DNA from: Sorghum bicolor
Taxonomy: Eukaryota > Streptophyta > Magnoliopsida > Poales > Poaceae
Assembly (NCBI RefSeq): GCF_000003195.3
Contig: NC_012872.2
Span: forward strand, 58,757,695 to 58,821,694
Direction: 5' to 3'
Length of the DNA stretch: 64,000 bases
In this document: positions 23,607-34,626 of the stretch, piece after piece
Layout of the letters: the number at the start of each line of letters is the position of its first letter
Numbering within the stretch: the stretch's first letter is position 1
The notes under the pieces: model-generated
Databases searched by the model: none
Told to the model about the DNA's origin: nothing
Seen by the model: the letters and a program-made list of their open reading frames with translations, nothing else
Position numbers and translations under genes: made by a program

Positions 23607-25800
23607 ATGGCGTGCAGCTTCTCCCCTTCCTCCTCCGCCACGAGGCTCCAGGCCGTGGACGCCGCGGCGGCGGCGGCGGTGGGGGTGAAGAACGGCAGGG
23701 TCCCCCTCAACCTCAAGGCTTCCGTCGCCCCCGCCCAGAGGTCACTCGGACTCGGTTGCTGCAGGGCGACCGCGCGACAGGAAGGGGCTACACAGGAACC
23801 CAATGTTGCAGGTACTTCTTGCACTCAACTTGTCGTTTGATTGCAGTAATCTGTGCTTACTGCTTAGCATGGTCTGCATAGAAGATAGGATATTAATTTA
23901 CACTTGATAAAAGTGTTTCCATGCTCGACGTACTTTTATAAGTTCTATATAGCGTGCCGACATGAGTACACCAGTGCCTCAGTATGAATTCTGTTTCCTT
24001 TGAAGAGAGCAAATGAAAGCCTGAAAGCTTGCAAGTACAGCTCTGTTTGTATCACACGTTGAAGTTGAACACAACGTGAGGATATTGGAAATCTGAATAT
24101 ACGTTTTCTTTCAATTGTATGGAATCATAACTTCTATTATGTTAATAGTACAACAGAATCAAAAGAAGCTCTGACGTTCCTCTGTCTACAAATTATGAGA
24201 TTAATCGAAAAAGACACCATTGGATTATGACAGTCTATATTTAACCAAAAAGTTCATAAAAAATTGTGAATGTTTTCTCCTTTTTCCCTTTTCGTAACCG
24301 TTTCACCTTTTCCCCCTTTTCCCCTTTCCGTGACTTTTTCCCCCAGTTTTCTTTCCTTTTCTTTATACAGACTATCTCCCCCGTCGTTTTTTTTTTCGGT
24401 TCCCATTCCATGACTATTTTTTTGTTTCTTTAGTATCTTCCAATTTTTTAATAAACATTAAAAAATTCTGAGATTAATTAAAAAGTAAAAGAATATGTTC
24501 TCCTTCTACGAACTATCTCCCATCTGTTTTTTTCCTGCCTATTCTGTGACTATTTTGCATGTTATTTTTCGTTTCGTGAGTATCTTTCCATTTTTCTTAT
24601 AAACATAGAAAATAAATAATAAACGAAATATTATGGTCTTTGAATCCTTCCTTCTTCCTTGCTGTTTGGGCAACTACAAATATGTGAGCTAGGTACATCA
24701 AAATTTAAATTTATAAGAGGGCCAAAGAATATTAAATATCGTTAGAGATTTAGGCAACAATTTTTTTCTCGAACATTTAGCCAACAGTTTTATTGAGCTA
24801 ACCAAATAACTGAAGGATACCAGCACCTCACCATAGCAAAAATTGCATTTGGGCACTAGATATGAGTGAAATAAAAAGGAAGAGGGGAAACCTTTGAGCA
24901 AAGATTTGGTTGATGTTGTATTTGGGAAGCATCAAGAGAAAATAATTACCATCAAAATAAATAAGCAATTTTTTTCAAAAAAATAAATAACGTAAAATCA
25001 TCTAATATCTACAATAAAAAATCCTAGCTACCTGTTCTATTTGCGCGAGTCACCTTGCTAGTTTTTTTAGAATATGAGATTTTGCTATTAACGATGTACT
25101 GAAGAAATAATGTGAATTCAAGAGTAGAGATCGTGCTACTCATCGAATATGAATTCATTTCCTTGGCCATTCAAAGCTATATTTTGAGATGAAAAAAAAA
25201 ACACATCAGCAAAGTGACAGATGTTTGCAGTGCGGTTATTGCTGCGACTTACTAATGTCAGATGTTTGAAGTATGTCAATTGCCGTTTTGATTTACTGAA
25301 TGAAGTGGCTAATGTTACCATGTTGTGTTCTGAAGTTTCTTCGGCCCGTGCACAGCTGGACCTCCTGGAACAACTGACGTCCCCTACACCTGATGGCATT
25401 GCTGGTAAGCATATATTGCACACAAGATTATAATTCTTTGGTGTCATACCTGATCCAAATCAATTCTTATGACAACTGCTCATCAGGCTTAGAGAATGGC
25501 GTGCCTACAGAATCGCGTCAGCGTGCTACTATCCGTCAGCAATTGTCAGCACTAGCCAATGGTAAGGTGGTCGACGAGTTCACCCTCCCACTGGGCAGGA
25601 AGCTGAAGGAAGGCCTGAAGAGCCTCAACAAACTCACCGTGTCACAGAGGAGGAACATCAAGAGGCAGGCCCTGCTTACCCAGGTCAGTGGGCGGAATGA
25701 CTCGGTGTTCTTCGCGACTGTTGGGGCGTTTGTGCTCGTCCCGCCTTTCGCCATTCTAGCTATTGCTGTCATAACTGGTTATGTCCAGCTCTTTCCATGA
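23607..25800 (+). CDS. Probable plastid membrane protein, function unknown
   Basis: Three exons: 23607-23811, 25336-25404 and 25487-25800, giving 195 residues. The first 45 or so residues are rich in Ser, Ala and Arg with no acidic residues early on, like a chloroplast transit peptide. The middle is soluble and charged (DLLEQLTSPTPDGIA, RQRATIRQQLSAL, LGRKLKEGLKSLNKL, QRRNIKRQALL). One hydrophobic helix lies near the C-terminus (FFATVGAFVLVPPFAILAIA), ending YVQLFP. The exon 2 acceptor was chosen by phase: the AG at 25334-25335 keeps the frame open, whereas the AG twenty bases later produces an immediate stop. I do not recognise the family. The likely picture is a plastid envelope or thylakoid protein with one C-terminal anchor. 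It shares a promoter interval with the CCDC174 gene. Confidence 0.72.
24250..24660. repeat. Pyrimidine-rich, self-similar stretch in intron 1 of the plastid protein gene
   Basis: Phrases of the type ACTATCTCCC..GTTTTTTT..ATTC..TGACTATTTT recur two to three times with changes within the 1.5-kb first intron. The stretch is T/C-rich on the plus strand and has no coding potential. It may be decayed transposon sequence. Confidence 0.4.
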
Positions 25801-26431
25801 TAAGAAGATGTGTGTTATTTAACTAGTTATTATCTCCAGACTGGCATATAGGAACATGCTTTTGCTCTGCAATACTAGGACTGTATATATATAATCGTAT
25901 ATACATAGCAATATTTTGTATGTGGGGTCAGTACGAAATGCAGAATACTGAATACCAATACAGATAAGGAATTAAGGATAGAGTTATATAGAGGTGCAAC
26001 TGTATCGATAAAAAGATGCCATGTGTTACAATTTTTTAAGGTGTTATCTTCCTGTCTTTAGCACAGTGAAATTTCACATATCCTACACTTCTGATGTGTG
26101 GCAAACCTGGGGAAAAAATGTATGTGTCTATGGAACATGGACACTAAGCACAGTTCTGATCATTTCGTCCTGAAAACATGGCAGTATCATGCAAACTAAA
26201 TCAAAAGGCGACATGCTAAGTTTCAACACCAGAGGCTCCGATCCTCTGCATTCTCAATTCAACTGTAAAAAGCTGTACAATATATATTCTGGAATGCACA
26301 CTCTCACATGTTTCTAAAGAACATCACACCTCTCAAAGCAAACAAGTCACCAAACCATTAGAGCATTTACCATCTTCTTCAGCAAATCTGAAAGCACCTC
26401 GCCTTCATGCACTGCCTTTCTATTTGGAGAT

Positions 26432-27513
26432 TCACTCCTGCACCAGAGCCAGCTCCTTCCGAAGAGTGGTCGGATAGGTTCTGCGATTATCGGTTGGCCT
26501 TAGCTGCTCAACAGTGGCGTGGCCTTGCTTCATCATGTAGCTCCATCTGTCTATCATGAGGTAGAAGAAAACCAGGAAGGTGACCTCAACCGTGAGGAGG
26601 CCGGTCCAGAGCTTCACGCTCTTGGTGGTCCTCTCATGGTAGGTGCGGAGGCCAATGTAGACATTCACGATCCCCGTGGCGCAGATTGAGATTCCGAGGA
26701 GCCAATGGAAGAAATACCACAGGCTCCTCACCTTAACGCCTCTGCAGAAATGTGAGTAAGGAAATGGTGTAGGTATAAGCTTTGTTGGAAATATAAAATG
26801 GAAAGTTATTTCCTTCTACCTTTCTGGCCTGAAGAAACCGATAATTGGCTGAAGCCACATGACTCCATATAGTGCCAGTCCCACCCTTTGGTGACTGTTA
26901 CTGAAGGAGTTTTCGAAGTTCATCAGTGACAGAACAGCACCGCCGGTAGCAAGGAGGACAGCCACAGTCTGCAAATTCAGTTGAGTACATAATGTTTATA
27001 TTCTGATGCTCTATAATAAGAAACAGTAAAACAGAATGATTTGTAAGGAAATATTATGCCACGTAGAAGATGGAAACCTGTGAAATGGCATGGCAGTAGA
27101 AGAGAGCTCTGATGCATCTTCCATTGTGACATTTGCTTGACATTCTAACTAGTATTATTCCTAGAGGCATCAAGAAACCAAACGAAGACCAGTGGAACAA
27201 TGCGTGTAGCTTGAGCTGAAACGATACTTTCGGTGTCACCTGGAAGAAAAGCAACCTGTGCAATCAGTAACGAAGGTTTGTGCTTCCCAATATGACTCAG
27301 AGCCAGAAATCCTAGTGTGTAACTGGAAGACCTAAAGATGAACTCCGGTAATTAACTCTGGTTAGTGGTTACCTCCAAAGTATGACTGGTCTTGTTGCGG
27401 CTCTCACTGAGATTCTCCGTGGAATTCGATGCGCCATTGGATGGTACAAGAAGTGAAAGAAACACAAGGCTTGCGCACAGAAGGAGAAGCCTTCGTCTCC
27501 CAGGCTGTAGCAT
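26432..27513 (-). CDS. Cytochrome b561 domain-containing membrane protein
   Basis: Haem-binding membrane protein of the plant single-b561-domain group. Relatives transfer electrons across membranes from ascorbate; the actual donor here is unknown. Four exons: 27513-27373, 27239-27078, 26968-26820 and 26741-26432, giving 253 residues. The chosen ATG starts a signal peptide ([20 protein letters not shown]). After a short Asn/Ser-rich luminal stretch come the b561 helices. Candidate haem-ligand His residues are in LHALFHW (59/63), FYCHAISQ (97), NSHQRVGL (127) and WYFFHWLLG (163), matching the four-His layout of the fold. GFLMPLG and [10 protein letters not shown] are typical. A fifth helix, [16 protein letters not shown], follows. 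There is no DOMON domain, which separates it from the AIR12/CYB-DOM type. All three introns are GT-AG and fall in or next to helices. The C-terminal tail is hydrophilic. Confidence 0.88.
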
Positions 27514-30500
27514 TTGTGCTAACCAATTTGACCACCCCCTCAGAAGGCACAAATACAAACGCCTGTTGCCTGTACTGAACAATGGCAGGAGAAGTCGAGA
27601 AAAGGAGCTGCAAGCTGAACCTGTATCTCTGTCTTCCACTCTCCACTCATGCCACCTCAAACTTCAGATGCATCCTTTTCTTCCAAACTTCTGAAATGCT
27701 CCTTTGCCTTGCAAACGCTCTAGAGCCCCAGTATAGCAGGATCAGGGAAACAAAACAAAGCAATCTGAAAATGAACAAAAGCAACAGCGAGCTGGACGGA
27801 GCACACAGGCCCTGTTGTGGCTTGTGGAAGGTTTTGGTATGGTATGATGATCATGGAAGAAGCTCGCTTCCCTTTTGCTCGGTGCCCTGCAATATATTAT
27901 GGTGCGCTCTCCGGTAGCTCTGCGTGCGTGGGGGGACCGACCGCGCCGGGGACGGTGCGAAATGGGAGGAGGGACAAGGCCTTTTGAGCGCATTTCGCCG
28001 AGCCTTTTACAGCCCTGCCCGAGGTGTGATGATGGTGTGGTAGGGCGACGAGGAGGAGAGGCTGGCTTTTCCTGTGTGGTAGTCCGGTGCGGCGCGGTGC
28101 AGTGGTGCGGGACGCCGGACACGGCAAGGAAGTGATCGCTCGTTTGCTCTCTCTCCGTCGTGTGCGCCTCCAGCTGAAACGCACACGGTTTGGTTTGTTT
28201 GGGTGCTCGCAGCTCAAGTGCCGCCCAGCTGTTCCCGGCGCCCGGTGCCCGTCGGTGCCAGGATACTGGACTTGCCAGTAATGTGCCATTGCTCCCCTCT
28301 CACCAACTCCATGTCCCATCTTTTGGTGTTCATGCATGGGCTTATCCAAGATACCCCCTGCTCCTGGCTAGCTATAACTCAGATCTGGAGTTGCTGTCGC
28401 TTTGGTTCATGTGATTCTCCCTGATTCGTTGAGCACAGAAGATTAGGCAAAGGTGACAGGGCTCGGCAGATTTGGCGTAAGAGTCCGCAAAGCTAGTAGT
28501 CGTTACTAATGGGAGATTCTGTTAACGAGTCCTTGTCATCTCAACCTGGAGAATTTCCTTTTTTTTTCTGAATCTACCTATGGATTGCTTTTGCTTCCAT
28601 TGTTTGGGCGCTATTAAGGTTTCAGTATACTAGCAAGACTGCAGAAATAATACTATGATGGTCATGAAACAGTACAGAGCAATGTGCCGTTTATAAAATT
28701 ATATAGGTTTCTTGATGCAGAAATGTGACTTATTTATGTCCAACGTGTGGTAACTGTATTACCAAGATGATGTGACAGGTCTTTATCATTTCCGAATCTT
28801 ACATCCATTACCGTTAATGGGACTAACTGATTGTTCTTAACGCTTACTCGTCCTAGGCGAAACCTAGACTGTTCTAGATAGCATCACTCATTCACTCTGC
28901 ACCATCTGCTGAATATACAGAACTTTGGAGGTTTGGAACATATATATTGTGCATTTTGCTCAGTCAGTTACATTAACGCAAATTGTACGTACCCTTTAAT
29001 AAGCACTGAAACTTGCAAGGTTGTAGGCTTGTAGCTTGTAGGTCTAACTCTACGAGTGAAAAATGTGTGATGCTATTGCCTTTTGGATAACCACCTTGTA
29101 ATGGAGCGAACAGTCCTTTTTCAGTTTAAAAATGTGTAACCAAACTGGACCATGCCACCCTTTCCCTCTGAATATTTAACCCCGAGATTGCCAATGATGA
29201 GCTTTTCGAGGGAGATAATTAAAGCGATAATAGTAATAACGACAGAAATTTAACCAACACTCTCATAATGATAAGCCATTTTATACTTTTATTTTATTCT
29301 CCCAAACAAAATAATTTCCCAACCTTTGCCCATGCCTTCGTAACCCGACAGGTGGTACCGATAAACAATGAGATAATGCTCTTGAAATCCTGTCACACGG
29401 TGTCCAAATTATACACTCACGAGGAGACCGAAATTCCAAATGACAGGCATGCTATGAGTTGCTACTTGTGCAGCAGCAGTCTCACTCATTAGATCCTGCT
29501 GCATCCTGGACCAATGCTCGGTTTGTCCATGGAAATCCAGTGATGAGACCAGACCAGCAGAGAAAGGTTGAGTTATCAGTTATGCATGCAACTGTGGCAG
29601 CCTTTGGTCTCCATACCACCATCATGTATTCATGCTGCTGTGGATGTTTCTTCTCAGCAACAACACTGATCAGCACCACAGAGTTCTATCAGTTGCTCCT
29701 ACTTCTGAATCTGAAGAATAAAATATTCTGAAAACGTGCAATCTTGCAGTATGGTGTACACAAACAGAGGCAGTTGATACCAGCATGTGGTTGCAGAACC
29801 AGAAACTGATACAGTTGAGCCCAACAAGTCGTTGCAAGCACTGATGCATCCTCCACAGACGATTGATCACCTACTTACTTTCTTCGAATATAAGCCAGTA
29901 AGTAGCTAGCAGGCTAGGCAGCGAGCTACGTATCTAATGGATTTGGAAATGCAGTTCATTTGAAGCATAATGATGGCTGCGATCTCCTTTCCAACAACCG
30001 CAATTCACCAATGATCTGATGAGCTCCACCGGAATTCCATCGGTTCCTGCTTGGGACCTCGGCTCAAAATAAACTGGACAGTAAGTGCTTCAGTGCCCAA
30101 ACCGGGTGCAGGATCGCATCAGTGGCTCCTGATTAGCATGTGGTGCCTGTGAGTCTGTAACCATCTGCCGGCAAGAAATTAGTATGAGATACTGTAAGCA
30201 ATTTGTAGCAGTACAATCACAACTCTACAAGCTAGTAATCATGCACCTCAAAAGCTCACAAGCCATCCATTCGTCTAATAATCAAATCGATCTGTTTCAG
30301 CTGGCAGTAGCATGCATAAACTTAAGCAATGAAGTCAGCATGTTCTTTCTTCCATTGTCCTAATTTCTCTAATTACCTGTGACATGTAATTAGTTGCGCT
30401 GATGGCATATCCTTGTGTGGTGCACCTAATTATTTCCCGCCGGAAATGCGCCTTTATTCCCCAAACTTTTTCACCACATTTTATTTATTTTTGTCCAATA

Positions 30501-32666
30501 GGATAAACATACAATGCAATGTTTAGTATATCTTTTGCATGAAGTGACACGAGATCTGTTTAGAAAGAGGAGAGATTCATTTTGCTTTATCCCTACACAA
30601 AGAAAAAAAAAACAGGCAAAAAAGGAACGTTACAAAGGATTTGTTAATTAAGAGAACGAGATGTTTCCTTTTATAAATCTACTTGTCCACTGCTTTGCAG
30701 AACAAATCTACCAACCATGTTTTCTAGAAACTGTATTATCTTATGAAGACATGGTAATTTGTCGCTGTAAACTACACGGTCCTATTACAATCTCTCTGCT
30801 CTCGAATCTCTCAATACTAAAATCGTCAAAAAAAAAGTTGACTTATACCGAGCCTCCATGCTGCATGCCTGCATACACTGAATCAGAAACTTGAGGTCTC
30901 GAGTTAGCTGAGACTCTTGCTTGCAAGTCCCATCGATTCAGTTGCCGATGAGTATAGCCCTTTTGTCATTGCGTCAGTTGACCTTTTCTCTGCATATCCC
31001 AAAGACGTTGAGGCGATTTGATATGCCAACCACCGTTGCTGAATTTCCTCTATGTGAAGGGAAAGCAAAAGGCACTCAAAAGCTTAACCATCCATGTTGT
31101 ACTAGTTTATTCGTGGACTCGCACACTAATACCATGACCTAAACACCACTGGCCTACGGAGCAATGCAGCAGGACCTAACAAAGGTATTGAAAAACACAA
31201 CCTGCCTCCTTTCAAAAAAAAAACCAATGGAGTGTACCATCTTCGCTTCGGTTATTGAAACTAACTACAATTTCCTCAATAAAAATCTCAAGCTCTACAC
31301 AATTGTAATAGTCCCATGAATGAAAAACTATCATATCCATACATAGCATTACAGCTCATTTTATTACATAAATCAAAGTCATTTGGATATAACCTACCAC
31401 AAACTATGAGATCGAATCCATAAATATAAATCGATTAAAAACAGAAAATAACGTCCACCAAAACATGGTAGTAGAGAACTAGAGATGCTTGGCAATGTCT
31501 CCACATCCAAAGAGCAATGTCTATAGCTCCAGATCCAAGATTTTCTAGAGCTAGATCTATGCCAAACATGATCTATATCTAAGGGATCTAGCGATCATAA
31601 TATTCGAGACAATGGGTTGTGTAAATAAATAGTAACAAAAATAGTGAGATTTCATCCATGAATCATCTCTAAACCCTAAATCCATCCGAGGATCTAGGTT
31701 CTCACACCTCTTCTCAACATCGACTCACATGAACATCACCATACTTCTATACTCATATGTTCGTCTCGCTCACTAAGTGATGAGAAGAGCTCCCTTCTCT
31801 TCTCATCTTAGCGGCCTCGAGCTGAACCTTAATCCATTAGGTGCGAGAGAAGAAAGCAACAATTCACACTATTCTGAGTATAGCACACAGGGTTATCCAT
31901 GACCAAAAACGTGGCTATATATATAGTTTTAGCATACTCTGCCTCTAGGAGTCCACCATATCTTACTTGAGTTCTTGTGTGGCCTTTACCTTCTTAGATT
32001 AGCTATAGACTAGTTAATAGAATTGGCTCTAGCTGGCAAAACTTTTCTGGTTTGAGGGTAAGTCAAAGCGCACTAGAAACCTTAAGTGTGTATCATGCTA
32101 GAGTAGTTAAAGATTTTTGTAGTGAGTTTTAGGTTTTAAATTTACATTCGACATTAATTTTAAGTTTATATTAGACATGTAATTCACCCCACTCTTGGTA
32201 TAGGGATACAATTTTGGCCATAAAGGAGGGAACAAATAAACATAAAAGAAGAGTAAATCAGTAGTTTTGACCTTTTACACAAACCCAAGCTACCATGTGA
32301 GTCCAAAGTGAATGGAAGTGGGCAAAAGTGGCAAGTATAACAAGAAAGTTAAGGTGGATGGAAATTAGGGGACTCAAAACTTTTTAGTGGTATATGGGAT
32401 ACCGAAAGAAATTCAATAGTAGTTAAGAATTTTTCTCAAAGTAATGGTTGATGGAACTAGACGAGTAAAGATAAAAAATGATGAGTCTTATACCATCAAG
32501 GTCAATAGTGGGGCATTATCGTACCGACATTAACAAAGCTGATAAGTCCATTAATCGCAAAGCATGACACATAAGTGAATGGTACATCAACATGTAAGAT
32601 GATATACAAAGTTTAGACCATATAGCTTGAGGTTATGTTGTAAGAGAAGTTGTAGAGCAAGACATA

Positions 32667-32898
32667 GGCCTTGTTTAGTTTCCAAAAGTTTTCAAGATTC
32701 CCCGTCACATCGAATCTTGCGGCACATGCATGAAGCATTAAATATAGACGAAAACAAAAACTAATTATGCAGTTTACCTGTAAATCGCGAGACAAATCTT
32801 TTGATCCTAGTTAGTCTATGATTGAATAATATTTGCCACAAACAAACGAAAGTGCTACAGTAGCGAAATCTAAAATTTTTCCCAAACTAAACAAGGCC
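32667..32898. mobile_element. Tourist-like MITE, GGCCTTGTTTAG family (copy 5)
   Basis: A 232-bp element running from GGCCTTGTTTAGTTTCCAAA to CCAAACTAAACAAGGCC, flanked by ATA on both sides. Internal words match the family: GTCACATCGAATCTTGCGGC, AATCGCGAGACAAATCTTTTG and CAAACGAAAGTGCTACAGTA. Confidence 0.85.
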
Positions 32899-33349
32899 AT
32901 AGTTCACATATTGTTGATGGTAGAACAGATACATTTTTTTTACAAATCACTGTACAAATGTAAATACTTACATGCACACACACTCACTCATATGAACACG
33001 CACACACATCCTACTCTTATGCGTCTCTCTAAAGTACTAAGCCAATAAATCATGTCATTGATAAAGTCACCACATACGTCTCACTGTCTAACAAAACTAA
33101 AGGATGGTTGTTATTAAAAAACAAAAAAAAGTCAACAAAGTGCTGATTATTATGACACATAAGTGAAGTACGTGCGGAGAGTATACACTGAGTTGTGCTA
33201 GAAATTGTATGCGTATTTTGATAACTAATGTACAACAATATTTAGGATCGAAGGATATACATGTGGCACACAACTAACCATATATGGTTTACCTTATTGT
33301 TTGTGTATCATAGTGTTTATTATCAAAAGTGAAATCTTTGATGTATATA

Positions 33350-33418
33350 GATCCTGTTTGGTAGCATTCTCGGAGCCACTTCACGCACAACTTATGAATT
33401 CTGCCGACCAAACAGGGT
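33350..33418. mobile_element. Very short inverted-repeat element (about 69 bp)
   Basis: GATCCTGTTTGGTAGCATTC at one end and CTGCCGACCAAACAGGGTC at the other are inverted copies around a short middle. The whole unit could be an internally deleted MITE or a foldback remnant. Confidence 0.5.
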
Positions 33419-34083
33419 CAAAGGGCTCCACACCATGGGCCTCCACCAACGATTCATGCTCTTTGGAGGAGGAAGCTTTCGTGGGAGCTAAGAAAAATTG
33501 GTTTCTCCACTCTTCATGTAGGTCCTACCCAAAATGCCCTAGTTCCACGCGAGTGAGGTGCAAATTGAAGCAGATGGAGATGCAGGGGCGGAAGTGGATG
33601 GAGGTGTACAAGGCGTCATTGGGGCATTGGAGGCAAAATAAGCTAGGCAAAATGGACGACTCAGAGGGACGTAGCATGAGTGGACAAAGGAAAAGAGAAA
33701 GAGAGAAGATGGGGCAGAAGAAACAGGGAAAGAGAAAAGTAAATAAAGAAAAGAGAAAAAAAGTAATAAAGATATTATGACCATTGTACACTTTTTATCT
33801 ACGTGAGTTGCTGAACTAAACATTCTTCTAGCCGAGTTGTTTGTAGCAAAAAAAAAAAAAGAAAAAAACTGCTCCACCCGTGAACGTCGAAGAAGAGCTC
33901 TTTTTGGCTGGAGTGCTTTAACCTACATATACTTCGTAGTTAGAAAGGCAACCATGACCTTTCCCTTAGGTATCTAGAAAACATGTTGTTCCTCTAAATG
34001 ATTCTTAACTAGCATTAGATCATAGCTGCTTTTCTGTCACACGCACTGATTGTAATGGCTACTTGTGTGCATAGGCTTTGGTA

Positions 34084-34324
34084 GGCCTTGTTTAGTTTCC
34101 CAAAATTTTGCAAAATTTTTCAGATTCCCCGTCACATCGAATCTTTAAACGTATGCATGAAGTATTAAATATAGATGAAAATAAAAACTAATTGCACAGT
34201 TTGGTCGAAATTGACGAGACGAATCTTTTGAGCCTAGTTAGTCCATAATTGAACAGTATTTGTCAAATACAAACAAAAGTGCTACTATTTCTATTTTGTA
34301 AAATTTTTTAGAAATAAACAAGGC
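34084..34324. mobile_element. Tourist-like MITE, GGCCTTGTTTAG family (copy 6)
   Basis: About 241 bp running from GGCCTTGTTTAGTTTCCCAA to TTTTAGAAATAAACAAGGC. It lies about 300 bp upstream of the VPS16 start codon, so it sits in or next to that promoter. The family core words TTGACGAGACGAATCTTTTG and GCCTAGTTAGTCCATAATTG are present. Confidence 0.85.
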
Positions 34325-34429
34325 AAAGGGCACGCCAAAAACCTGCAAAATTCTTCGACTCCGGCCTTGTCGTCGACATGAGTCCACTTCCAGTCTTCCA
34401 CCACGACCATGATGAGTTCATCATCAGAA

Positions 34430-34467
34430 TGGGCTGGACTAGGCCCACCTGCCAGCACTACTGGGCC
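34430..34467 (+). promoter_or_regulatory. Cluster of TGGGCY (site II) words upstream of VPS16
   Basis: TGGGCT at 34430-34435, GGCCCA at 34442-34447 and TGGGCC at 34462-34467 lie 160-200 bp upstream of the start codon. Plant site II elements bind TCP factors and are frequent at constitutive genes. Function is inferred from the motif only. Confidence 0.5.
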
Positions 34468-34626
34468 GCGAAGCGAACCCCGGCCACGCCCGGTTCCTAC
34501 ACGTCAGCGCCCAAGCCACCGTACCTCGATCCCCGAGTCCACCTCTTTCACCCAGCCCGGCGATCCGGCCGCGCTCCCGCCTCGCCTCGCCTCGCCGCCG
34601 GCGACCGACCCCACGTCTGCCCGGCG

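Larger units (their letters stand above)
27514..34626. other. Gene-poor interval of about 7 kb
   Basis: The left 0.6 kb is GC-rich and should hold the cytochrome b561 promoter and leader. From 28.4 to 34.0 kb I see AT-rich sequence, two Tourist-like MITEs, one very short inverted-repeat element and simple A-runs, but no exon with family similarity. A lysine/arginine-rich open frame at 33301-33780 starts in AT-rich DNA, spans the short inverted-repeat element and matches nothing I know; I do not call it. The right end holds the VPS16 promoter. Confidence 0.5.

Noticed and set aside
25356..25404. Alternative exon 2 acceptor for the plastid protein at CACAG
   Set aside because: With the phase left by exon 1 it leads to a stop within 13 codons; the AG at 25334-25335 keeps the frame and adds a sensible segment.
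33301..33780. 159-residue Lys/Arg-rich open frame
   Set aside because: It runs across a short inverted-repeat element and ends in an A/G-rich tract that explains the basic composition; no homologue is recalled.
34378..34626. VPS16 extension to an upstream in-frame ATG
   Set aside because: The extra 83 residues show no family similarity and overlap the site II promoter words; the family start [14 protein letters not shown] fits the ATG at 34627.
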